Shown: positions 19,884-26,687 of the stretch, piece by piece | Numbering within the stretch: the first letter of the stretch is position 1 | Layout: each line of letters starts with the position of its first letter | From: a virus | IMG/VR virus record: IMGVR_UViG_3300043397_000022 | Location: 1-37,199 of that record | DNA length: 37,199 nucleotides | Strand: one strand, 5' to 3' | Notes under the pieces: generated by a model | The model's input: the letters and a program-made list of their open reading frames with translations, nothing else | Told to the model about the DNA's origin: nothing | Database searches by the model: none | Program-made: the position numbers and the translations under genes

Positions 19884-21224
19884 ATGGCCGATAAATTTAC
19901 TATTGCTCTACCTTACTCTGGGAATAGATACTATGTAACTATGCCTACAAGTGGGCTTCAGAATAAGATTGATTTCAAAATGTGGGGCGGTGGTGGTGGC
20001 GCAGGTGGCGCTGACAGTCACAGTGGTGGCAATGGCGCAGGCGGTGGATTTGTTGTTGGCTCGATGAATGCTACACCAGGATCGACTATTGAAGTATTCG
20101 TGGGCCAAGGCGGCACAGGTGGCCGTGGCGGAGTAAGCGGCTGGGGCGGCGGAGCTGGTGGATATACACTTGCAGCATATGCAGGTGGCACAGGCGGTAA
20201 CGCAGGTGGCGCAGGAACATCGGGTGCCGGCGGCGGCGGCGGCGGAGCCACTGTTTTAAAGATTGCTAACTCTGTGGTTGCTGTAGCAGGTGGTGGCGGA
20301 GCCGGTGGTGGTGGTGGTAATAGAGGCCCATATCCATATGGTGAAAGTGCAACTGGCGCATTCGTTGCAGGAACAAATGCACAAACTTATCCCAACGGTG
20401 GTGCAAACGGGGCATGGAGCTGGTTATTAAACACATATAGCGTTTGGCAAGGTAACGGAAATTACACATGGTCAGTATATTTCCCAACTACACAAACATA
20501 TCAATTTGATCTAGCAGTTGACAACTACGGTTGGTTATATGTTGATGACGTTGAGATAGTATATGCTCCAAGTTACAACAGCGTATGGTCAGCAACACAA
20601 ACAATCACAGCAGGGTGGCACACAGTTAGAATCTACGGTATTAACACCGGCGGCCCCGGAGCAATTGGTGCTCAAATTTTACAAAACGGCAACGCTATAT
20701 GGACAACACGTTCTCCTATTAGCCCTGGCACAAATACACACGGATTTAACGGTGGCAATTGTGGGGGCGATGGTGGCGGTGGTGGAGCAGGTGGTGGTGG
20801 TTACTACGGCGGAGCCAACTATGGCCCACGTCCATACTACGACAATGGCGGTTATGCGGGTGCAAACGGAGCAAACTTTGTAGCAGCATCGGGCAATAAT
20901 CCTGCAGACACAGGTTTATATGGCAGCGGGGTTAACCCAGGCGGAGTTGGCGACAGCGAATATCCAGGTGGCGCAGTAGGCCGAGGCGGGTACGCAAACA
21001 GCGGCACTGGCGGCAACGGATACGTAATCTTAACATTCTACAAAGCAGCAGGATTTTATGTTAACGATCAAGGCACATATCGCAGGGTAGTTCCTAAAAT
21101 TAAGATTGCAGGATCTTACTCAAACAATGCTATTGCATGGGTTAAAGTAGACGGGGTTTGGCGACAAGTTATTGCAGAATCCACAGTCAGCTTTAGCAAT
21201 GATTCTACAGGGTGGGGCGGATAA
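19884..21224 (+). CDS. Glycine-rich adhesin-like tail protein with embedded PA14-like domain
   Basis: 446 residues. Residues ~33-160 and ~285-385 are extremely Gly-rich (runs such as WGGGGGAGG, GGGGGGATVL and GDGGGGGAGGGG), interleaved with short strands ending in AVAGGGGAGG and GNGYVILTFY. Such segments form polyglycine-II helix bundles in T-even-type gp38 adhesins and in ALK-like glycine-rich domains. Between them, residues ~183-265 look like a PA14/GLEYA-type beta-sandwich (YTWSVYFPTTQTYQFDLAVD, then GWLYVDDVEIV, then ITAGWHTVRIYGIN), a fold that often binds sugars. The last ~60 residues (KIKIAGSYSNNAIAWVKVDG then VWRQV) form a separate tip. An AAGGA Shine-Dalgarno sequence precedes the ATG. 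Placed between fibre genes, it is a good candidate for the receptor-binding tip; the gp38 link is by composition, not alignment. Confidence 0.75.
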   Translation: MADKFTIALPYSGNRYYVTMPTSGLQNKIDFKMWGGGGGAGGADSHSGGNGAGGGFVVGSMNATPGSTIEVFVGQGGTGGRGGVSGWGGGAGGYTLAAYAGGTGGNAGGAGTSGAGGGGGGATVLKIANSVVAVAGGGGAGGGGGNRGPYPYGESATGAFVAGTNAQTYPNGGANGAWSWLLNTYSVWQGNGNYTWSVYFPTTQTYQFDLAVDNYGWLYVDDVEIVYAPSYNSVWSATQTITAGWHTVRIYGINTGGPGAIGAQILQNGNAIWTTRSPISPGTNTHGFNGGNCGGDGGGGGAGGGGYYGGANYGPRPYYDNGGYAGANGANFVAASGNNPADTGLYGSGVNPGGVGDSEYPGGAVGRGGYANSGTGGNGYVILTFYKAAGFYVNDQGTYRRVVPKIKIAGSYSNNAIAWVKVDGVWRQVIAESTVSFSNDSTGWGG

Positions 21225-21236
21225 TAGGTATTTTTG

Positions 21237-21244
21237 GGTAAATA
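21237..21244 (+). promoter_or_regulatory. Possible late promoter GGTAAATA within a small hairpin
   Basis: GGTAAATA has one mismatch to NATAAATA and lies 19 nt before the ATG at 21264, the spacing seen at the better sites. A 6-bp inverted repeat (GTATTT at 21228-21233 and AAATAC at 21240-21245) overlaps it, which would fold in a read-through transcript. With no T-run it is not a convincing terminator. Confidence 0.45.
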
Positions 21245-21263
21245 CTAGAATACCGGAACAGTT

Positions 21264-22697
21264 ATGACATACCAAATTAATAATACAGCAGGCACAGTAG
21301 TTGCCACAATCCCAGATGGTACAGTAGATAATTCTACTTCACTAACTCTTGTTGGGAGAAAATACGCAGGCTACGGAGAAATCCTACAAGAAAACTTAGT
21401 AAAGATGCTAGAGAACTTTGCTAATAACATTTCTCCAGAGAATCCTGTTAACGGGCAAATTTGGTATGATACTAGCACCGATTCTTTAAGCTATTATGAC
21501 GGCGACTGGCAAGCCCTTGCAAACGTTGCACAGCTATCATCAAACATTTCTACGCTGTCTACAACGCTAACCACTGCACTAAACACAAACGTAAATGCAA
21601 TTAACGCGAATGTATCATCTACAAACGCAAACGTAACAGCAGCCAATGCAGCCATTGCTAGTTTAACAGCATTAAAAGCACCATTAGCAAGCCCAGCACT
21701 AACTGGGGCACCCACTACTCCTACTGCACCTCACTTAACTGCAAACACACAAATTGCTTCTACTCAGTTTGTGCAAATGGAATTAGCGTACTACGCTACC
21801 GATATTGATCTAGCAGGAAACGTTTCTGCTTTAATTGATCGTTTTGACGCAAACATTTCATCTAACGTTAATGCTATTAATGGAAACATTGCATCTACAA
21901 ACGCAAACGTAACAGCAGCCAATGCAGCCATTGCTAGCTTAACAACTCTAAAAGCTCCGTTGGCAAATCCTGCATTAACTGGTGTGCCTACTGCTCCTAC
22001 CGCTAACATCTCAGTTAACTCGACACAGTTAGCAACCACGGCATATGTACACAACATCTTGCCAATTGGTATGATTTTACAGTGGTACGGCGACATTGCA
22101 TCAATTCCATATGGTTACGCATTATGTAACGGGCAAACAGTTAGTGGACACACTACACCTAATTTAACAGATCGCTTTGTTGTTGCAGCAGGACCTCAGC
22201 ACCCACAAGGGTCAACTGGTGGCAACAATACTCTAACTCCAACTATGCAGGCAGCTGGTCAACACAGCCATGGCGCAAACACTGGAGCAACTATTCTTGC
22301 AGCAGAACATTTACCAACCCACAATCACAGTGTTTCGGTTACTGGTGCAACAGGCGCACACACTCACAACTTTACGGACGTTTACGCTATTGTTGGTGAC
22401 TATGAACTAGGTGGCAGCACAGCTAGCCCTTACGATAGAAACAATAACTACATCTACCCTAGCTTCTATGCAGGCAACGCATCCGATGGCGACTTTGATA
22501 ACGGGTCATATGGATTCCCAAGCAGAACAGATCCAGCAAGTGCTGCACTAAGCATTTCTGTTAGCGAAACTTCAGTAGGTCAAAGCCATGGACATACTCA
22601 CACTATGATGCCAGATGGTACTCATACACACCCAATGAACTCTGCGGAAATTGTTCCACCATACTACGCTTTATGCTACATCATGAAAGTTGTATAA
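21264..22697 (+). CDS. Tail fibre protein with C-terminal phage tail collar domain (short-tail-fibre-like), paralogue 2
   Basis: 477 residues. The N-terminal ~80 residues are the shared anchor (SLTLVGRKYAGYGEILQEN, then MLENFANNISPENPVNGQ and IWYDTSTDSL). Residues ~105-260 contain two copies of a ~92-residue unit that includes NANVTAANAAIASLT and KAPLA(S/N)PALTG(A/V)PT(T/A)PT, likely a trimeric coiled stalk. Residues from 266 match the phage tail collar domain (LPIGMILQWYGDIASIP, then GYALCNGQTV and TPNLTDRFVVAAG), followed by many His-x-His motifs (HSHGAN, THNHSV, HTHNF, HGHTHTM, THTHPMN) and a C-terminus with VPPYYALCYIMKV. In T4 gp12 comparable His residues bind iron in the trimer tip. Likely a receptor-binding short fibre. 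Confidence 0.88.
   Translation: MTYQINNTAGTVVATIPDGTVDNSTSLTLVGRKYAGYGEILQENLVKMLENFANNISPENPVNGQIWYDTSTDSLSYYDGDWQALANVAQLSSNISTLSTTLTTALNTNVNAINANVSSTNANVTAANAAIASLTALKAPLASPALTGAPTTPTAPHLTANTQIASTQFVQMELAYYATDIDLAGNVSALIDRFDANISSNVNAINGNIASTNANVTAANAAIASLTTLKAPLANPALTGVPTAPTANISVNSTQLATTAYVHNILPIGMILQWYGDIASIPYGYALCNGQTVSGHTTPNLTDRFVVAAGPQHPQGSTGGNNTLTPTMQAAGQHSHGANTGATILAAEHLPTHNHSVSVTGATGAHTHNFTDVYAIVGDYELGGSTASPYDRNNNYIYPSFYAGNASDGDFDNGSYGFPSRTDPASAALSISVSETSVGQSHGHTHTMMPDGTHTHPMNSAEIVPPYYALCYIMKVV
21616..21937 (+). repeat. 46-bp perfect direct repeat within the collar-type fibre gene
   Basis: The 46-bp sequence at 21616-21661 (beginning CATCTACAAACG, ending CATTGCTAG) recurs exactly at 21892-21937. 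The offset is 276 bp, or 92 codons, so both copies are read in the same frame as STNANVTAANAAIASL. The flanking codons have diverged although the protein repeat continues, which suggests duplication followed by local gene conversion or strong constraint. Confidence 0.9.
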
Positions 22698-22712
22698 CCG
22701 TGGAAAATAACC

Positions 22713-22720
22713 GATAAATA
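22713..22720 (+). promoter_or_regulatory. T4-like late promoter octamer GATAAATA
   Basis: GATAAATA fits NATAAATA and lies in the 43-bp gap before the third fibre paralogue, 20 nt ahead of its ATG. An AGG at 22731 offers only a weak ribosome-binding site. Confidence 0.65.
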
Positions 22721-22740
22721 ACTAATAATCAGGTAACAGA

Positions 22741-24282
22741 ATGGCATACACATTATCATTATCAAACGGAACCTCGTTGCTCGGCACATCCGGATTGCCT
22801 GACGGTACAATTGATACAACATCTACTAGCTTGGCCCTTGTTGGCAAAAACTATCCAGGCTATGGCGTTTTCCTAAACGAAAACATGATTCACATGTTAG
22901 AGAATTTCTCTAACACATCAGCACCGTCCGCAGCAGTACCGGGTCAGCTTTGGTATGATTCTGGAAATAAAGTTTTAAAAGTTAACGTAGTTGGAGCACT
23001 TGGTTCTCCAGCAACATGGAAAAGCCTAGCAGGCATCACTAATGCTGCAAACAAAGCAGCTATTACTATTGCGCCAAACGTAGGCGAGTTTTGGTGGGAC
23101 ACTACCAATAACCAACTTAAAGTATACAGTGGTTTGTTATCACAAGGCGATACCGGTTGGGTAACAGTTGGTCCTGCAAGTAACACAACAACAGGTCAAA
23201 GTGGCGCACAGCCCGACACAGTAGTTGACACAGGTTCTGTGTCGCACGTTGTGGTTAAGTTCTACATCAGCAGTGATTTGGTTGCTATCCTAAGCAAGGA
23301 TGCAGAATTTATTCCAGGCACACCAATTAACGGTTTCAACGTTATCCGTCCAGGCTTTAACTTAAGCAACGGCCTAACTAACCAATTGCAATACTTTGGT
23401 AATGCCAACGTTGCAATGAACTTAATGGTTAGTGGTACTGTTGTTAGTGCAGACAAATTTACACGTTCGGACGTTGTTACCACAAGTACAGTGCCAATGG
23501 TTACCAGTAACGTAGGTGGTTTGAGCATTGGTCCAACTAGTGACTTTGTAGTTAACGTTAGTACAGCAACAACTAGTGTTGGTGTGTACAACAACGACAA
23601 CAACTACGACACAATCTTTTATGTAAAAACTGGTGGCCTAACAACTCCAGTTATGAAAGCAAACGGTGCATTAGGCGCTGTTCAGCTATACAATGACCCA
23701 ACAACCAGTTTGGGCGTTGCAACCAAACAATACGTTGATACTGGTATTACCAGCTTAACATCTACTATGTTACGACGAGATGGTACAAATACCATCACAG
23801 GATCGTTGACACCAAGTGCCAACGTTACGTATAATCTAGGTTCTAGTACAGCCTGGTTTAACGGCGTTTATGGTAAATCATATCAAGCACAATACGCTGA
23901 CTTGGCAGAACGCTTTGAAGCAGATGCACATTATGATGCAGGTACTGTAGTTGAAATTGGTGGCACCAAAGAAGTTACCGCAGTTAAAGACGACTTAAGC
24001 GATGCAGTTTTTGGCGTAGTAAGCACAGACGCTGCTTACCTACTAAACTCTGTTGCTGGTACAAACGAAACCCATCCTGCTATTGCTTTAGCAGGGCGTG
24101 TACCTGTTAAGGTAATTGGTAAAGTTACCAAAGGCGATCGTTTGGTTAGTGCTGGAAATGGTATAGCAAGAGCAGCCCAGATGAGTGAGTTAACTCCGTT
24201 TAACGTTATTGGGCGAGCTTTAGAACACAAGGTCTCTGATGAACAGGGAACAATTCAAGCTATTGTAAAAATAAATAGCTAA
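22741..24282 (+). CDS. Tail fibre protein, paralogue 3, with YADLAERF-type C-terminal domain
   Basis: 513 residues. The N-terminus repeats the anchor of the two other fibre proteins (SLALVGKNYPGYGVFLNENM, then MLENFSNTSAP and GQLWYDSGNKVL), and a FWWDTTNNQLKVYSG motif matches paralogue 1. The mid-region DFVVNVSTATTSVGVYNN and VATKQYVDTGI are beta-stalk elements. Residues ~372-513 form a distinct domain: NLGSSTAWFNGVYGKSYQAQ, YADLAERFEADAHYDAG, VFGVVSTDAAYLLN, ALAGRVPVKVIGKVTKGDRL. This resembles C-terminal domains of long fibres in marine T4-like phages and, more loosely, peptidase G2-type intramolecular chaperones that trimerise and self-cleave; whether it cleaves itself is not visible here. 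Probably a long or side fibre subunit. Confidence 0.8.
   Translation: MAYTLSLSNGTSLLGTSGLPDGTIDTTSTSLALVGKNYPGYGVFLNENMIHMLENFSNTSAPSAAVPGQLWYDSGNKVLKVNVVGALGSPATWKSLAGITNAANKAAITIAPNVGEFWWDTTNNQLKVYSGLLSQGDTGWVTVGPASNTTTGQSGAQPDTVVDTGSVSHVVVKFYISSDLVAILSKDAEFIPGTPINGFNVIRPGFNLSNGLTNQLQYFGNANVAMNLMVSGTVVSADKFTRSDVVTTSTVPMVTSNVGGLSIGPTSDFVVNVSTATTSVGVYNNDNNYDTIFYVKTGGLTTPVMKANGALGAVQLYNDPTTSLGVATKQYVDTGITSLTSTMLRRDGTNTITGSLTPSANVTYNLGSSTAWFNGVYGKSYQAQYADLAERFEADAHYDAGTVVEIGGTKEVTAVKDDLSDAVFGVVSTDAAYLLNSVAGTNETHPAIALAGRVPVKVIGKVTKGDRLVSAGNGIARAAQMSELTPFNVIGRALEHKVSDEQGTIQAIVKINS
24270..24277 (+). promoter_or_regulatory. T4-like late promoter octamer AATAAATA inside the 3' end of the preceding gene
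   Basis: AATAAATA fits NATAAATA. It overlaps the last codons of the third fibre gene and lies 19 nt before the ATG at 24297. Placement at a fixed distance from the next start despite a coding constraint supports a functional site. Confidence 0.6.
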
Positions 24283-24296
24283 CATTGGAATAACAT

Positions 24297-25295
24297 ATGG
24301 CATACGGTTCAGGAAATACGATCCTCGCGTTGGATTACAATACGTTCGCACAAGGCGGCGCAAGCGTAAACCACGGCGTGGCAAACATTAACACAGTGTG
24401 GGGTGTAGGCTCCGGCGATAAAGGATACGGTCAAAGCACAACGTTGCCAACTGTTGCAGGCGGCACTGACACAGTAACAGCGACACAATGGTCCACAATG
24501 ATCAGTCGTTTAAACAGTATCCTAACACACCAATCTGGTTCTGGATCTGGTATTACTGCACCAACAGCAGGTGCAACCATTGCATACCTAAGCACACTAA
24601 GTTCAAGTATTACAACAGGTTTTAACAACCGTTTAAATGCAAACAGCAACGCAGTTGACGTTACAGGAACTGCACCAGCAGCATATGTGTGGAACACTAG
24701 TGCTCCAACTACTGCACAAATTATTCGTACTGCAACCTGGGCCAACGCAGACCAAGCACGTTACTTCTTTAACGCAGGCGGCAAATTGATTTTGACTTTT
24801 GCAGTGACCAACACATTAGGTAACGCAAAGGGTGCAGACTGGGCCACATTACTTGGCACCAAAATGCTAAGTTTAACCATTGGTGGTTACACTAATACTC
24901 GTAACGGCACCGGCGGCACAGCAACATCGACTAATACGGCAATTGGTTATTGGAACGCAGGAACTGCGGGTCAAAACGCAATTACATTAACATCAGCTTC
25001 TGGTACTGCTGACTATGGTAGCAACAGTGTATCTATTGGTATTAAGACAAACGGCGCACAAGGTGCTAACGGTGACGTTGGTACAGTAATGACGTTTACC
25101 ATTAACTTAAACGATGCTGCTGCTGATACAAACACTGCGCCAACAGGTATCCCGGCATACACACCGGCTGGTACAGCGCCAACTCAGGGTAACTTTAACG
25201 ATGCTCTAAACTTAAGCATCACAACCAACATTACAGTTCGCCCACCTGAAACTGTTAACTTGCCAACGGCAATCAGCAACCCAACTATCGCTTGA
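24297..25295 (+). CDS. Putative virion structural / tail fibre-associated protein
   Basis: 332 residues rich in Ala, Thr, Asn and Gly, without membrane segments or an enzymatic motif I recognise. Landmarks are ILALDYNTFAQGG near the N-terminus, ADQARYFFNAGGKLILTFAV near residue 150, and a repetitive beta-rich C-terminal half ending in LSITTNITVRPPETVN. The ARYFFNAGG segment recalls structural proteins near tail fibres in marine T4-like phages. It is preceded by a late promoter octamer, 15 bp follow the previous stop, and it is the last gene before the sigma70-type promoter. Likely a decoration or fibre-associated virion protein; the specific role is unknown. Confidence 0.65.
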   Translation: MAYGSGNTILALDYNTFAQGGASVNHGVANINTVWGVGSGDKGYGQSTTLPTVAGGTDTVTATQWSTMISRLNSILTHQSGSGSGITAPTAGATIAYLSTLSSSITTGFNNRLNANSNAVDVTGTAPAAYVWNTSAPTTAQIIRTATWANADQARYFFNAGGKLILTFAVTNTLGNAKGADWATLLGTKMLSLTIGGYTNTRNGTGGTATSTNTAIGYWNAGTAGQNAITLTSASGTADYGSNSVSIGIKTNGAQGANGDVGTVMTFTINLNDAAADTNTAPTGIPAYTPAGTAPTQGNFNDALNLSITTNITVRPPETVNLPTAISNPTIA

Positions 25296-25320
25296 CATAT
25301 AATTCACTTTCTAGTATACT
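25292..25320 (+). promoter_or_regulatory. Consensus-like sigma70 promoter opening the enzymatic cargo module
   Basis: TTGACA at 25292-25297, a 17-nt spacer and TATACT at 25315-25320 match the bacterial housekeeping promoter almost perfectly. It overlaps the stop codon of the last structural gene. The expected transcription start, about 7 nt downstream, falls on or next to the ATG at 25327. Unlike the upstream structural genes there is no late octamer here, so early or constitutive transcription by unmodified host polymerase is likely. Confidence 0.7.
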
Positions 25321-25339
25321 TGCTAGATGAGTGAATTAT
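25299..25339 (+). promoter_or_regulatory. 10-bp inverted repeat spanning the promoter -10 region and the start codon
   Basis: ATAATTCACT (25299-25308) and AGTGAATTAT (25330-25339) are perfect reverse complements. The 21-nt loop holds the -10 element and, against the right arm, the ATG at 25327; a CTAG/CTAG pair inside may extend the stem. There is no GC-rich stem or following T-run, so it is not a standard terminator. It could be an operator, or an RNA hairpin that hides the start codon in read-through transcripts only. Confidence 0.6.
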
Positions 25340-25647
25340 CTAATATTGTGGCCCAGGTTCGCGTGGCCACTGATTTTCAAACCAATAAACAAATCCTTAA
25401 AGAAAAGATCCAAACGGATCTGCACTTCGCATATAACGGCGGAATGTTTAAAGCAGATCCTGCCATTTACTCTTTTGTAATACTGTGGCAAGGTGATCAG
25501 GATGCGTTATTTTTGGAAGATGTATACGGTACTCCAATCAAAATTGTGCAAAGAGAATTCGTTGACCTTTGCACACAGCACTATCAAAGAGCCATGAATG
25601 AATGGCATCAACAGTATGCAGAACTCCGAAAAATCCGAAAAGTCTAG
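25327..25647 (+). CDS. Small conserved phage protein of unknown function
   Basis: 106 residues, not recognised as a named family. It is predicted soluble: amphipathic helix (SNIVAQVRVATDFQTNKQIL), a TDLHFAYNGGMFKADPAIYS segment, a short strand block (FLEDVYGTPIKIVQ), and a charged C-terminal helix ending YAELRKIRKV. The overall pattern resembles small hypothetical proteins of marine T4-like phages. It is the first gene after the sigma70-type promoter; the predicted transcription start coincides with its ATG and no Shine-Dalgarno sequence is present, so translation from that transcript would be leaderless. Its 3' end overlaps the first glycosyltransferase-like gene by 50 bases. Confidence 0.75.
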   Translation: MSELSNIVAQVRVATDFQTNKQILKEKIQTDLHFAYNGGMFKADPAIYSFVILWQGDQDALFLEDVYGTPIKIVQREFVDLCTQHYQRAMNEWHQQYAELRKIRKV

Positions 25648-26398
25648 AGGCGTTGTAATATTTGCAACCAACACAGCAGAAACAGACTATGTAGGGATAG
25701 CAGAGCAAAATGCCCGTTTAATAGAACGGTTTATGGGATTGCCTACTACAATTGTTAGTGCCAAGGACGCTGGGTCCAATAAACGGTTTAGTACCGACAC
25801 AGGTACTTTTGTAGAATGGAAAAATTTTGGAAGACACGAAGCATACGAAGCAAGCCCCTACCACGAAACCATCATCTTGGATGCTGACTATCTTATTTTT
25901 GACGATAGTCTTTGCAAGCTCTTTTGCAGCGATTTCGATTACTTGCTTTTTAACAAGAACCGGTACGTCAACATTGGCCAGCAGCCTAGTGTAATGGGCC
26001 CATACAGTTTGCCCTATGTGTGGGCAACTGCTGTTCTATTTCGCAAGACTCCCAAGTCTAAAATGTTTTTTGAGCTTGTGGGAAAGATTAAAAGAAACTA
26101 TGACTACTACCGGCTACTATATAACATCCAAGAAGGCAACTACCGCAACGACTATGCTTTCGCGATTGCACATTATATTCTGGAAGGAAATCAACTGGCT
26201 CCGCAGAGTTTTTCACCAGCTTCTATTCTCACATTTACTGGTGCGATTGAAAACATTACCATTGCTGAAAACATGGTTGTCAAAACATCCGATAGAGGCT
26301 ATGTGCTACCTCGTTGCAACCTTCACATCATCTCAAAGGCTTGGCTAAGTAGCCCTGCACTCAAAGAATTAGTCAATGGAGCCCTACATAGTGTTTGA
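25598..26398 (+). CDS. Glycosyltransferase-like protein (GT-A type), paralogue A
   Basis: 266 residues from the ATG at 25598 (an AAAGAG lies just upstream); M7 at 25616 is a possible shorter start, since recognisable sequence begins at residue ~17 (RGVVIFATNTAETDYVGIA). The order of a nucleotide-binding first strand, then SPYHETIILDADYLIFDDSL with a D95-x-D97 motif, resembles GT-A transferases, where DxD holds the metal and the nucleotide sugar. A later VWATAVLFRKTPKSKMFF and a DYAFAIAHYILEGN segment follow. It shares the N-terminal ETDY block and the PY(H/K)ETI.L.(A/S)D.L block with the protein encoded from 26677, so the two are paralogues. The sugar and acceptor are unknown. Family assignment is by motif, not by alignment. 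Confidence 0.65.
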   Translation: MNGINSMQNSEKSEKSRGVVIFATNTAETDYVGIAEQNARLIERFMGLPTTIVSAKDAGSNKRFSTDTGTFVEWKNFGRHEAYEASPYHETIILDADYLIFDDSLCKLFCSDFDYLLFNKNRYVNIGQQPSVMGPYSLPYVWATAVLFRKTPKSKMFFELVGKIKRNYDYYRLLYNIQEGNYRNDYAFAIAHYILEGNQLAPQSFSPASILTFTGAIENITIAENMVVKTSDRGYVLPRCNLHIISKAWLSSPALKELVNGALHSV

Positions 26399-26687
26399 TG
26401 CAACTGAAATACGAGATTTCACAATGCGGTATGGAATGACCATAACGAGTTTCAGCCGTGAACATATCAACGTGGATGTATACGGCGGCGCCCCTGTTGC
26501 TATTGCCGGAAGAGGCGGTGGCGTGACATTAGACACCACGCCAGAAAGTTTTGCGTTGTTGGTAATGGATACCGCTAAATTAAAGACTGAGCAAGATGAC
26601 ATGCTGCTCCGTGAGAAGTACCCCGCAGTCAAAGATGCATACGAAAAATATCAAGCGTTATTAGCATTAACCCGAAATGAAAAATAA
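26376..26687 (+). CDS. Small protein of unknown function between the two glycosyltransferase-like genes
   Basis: 103 residues: a beta-rich N-terminal half (YIVFDATEIRDFTMRYGMTI, then REHINVDVYGGAPVAIAG and a GRGGGVTL turn) and a helical, charged C-terminal half (LVMDTAKLKTEQDDMLLREK, then KDAYEKYQALLALTR). No signal peptide, membrane helix, Cys cluster or metal motif is present, and I do not recognise the family. It overlaps the upstream gene by 23 bases and the downstream gene by 11, so it is probably translationally coupled. It could be an accessory subunit of the neighbouring enzymes; the sequence alone does not show this. Confidence 0.7.
   Translation: MEPYIVFDATEIRDFTMRYGMTITSFSREHINVDVYGGAPVAIAGRGGGVTLDTTPESFALLVMDTAKLKTEQDDMLLREKYPAVKDAYEKYQALLALTRNEK

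Noticed and set aside
20018-20251. Minus-strand proline-rich reading frame opposite the glycine-rich protein
   Set aside because: Glycine codons (GGN) read on the other strand give proline, so this is a compositional shadow without a start context or recognisable domain.
25299-25339. Inverted repeat as a rho-independent terminator of the structural genes
   Set aside because: The stem is AT-rich, the loop is 21 nt long and no T-run follows the right arm.
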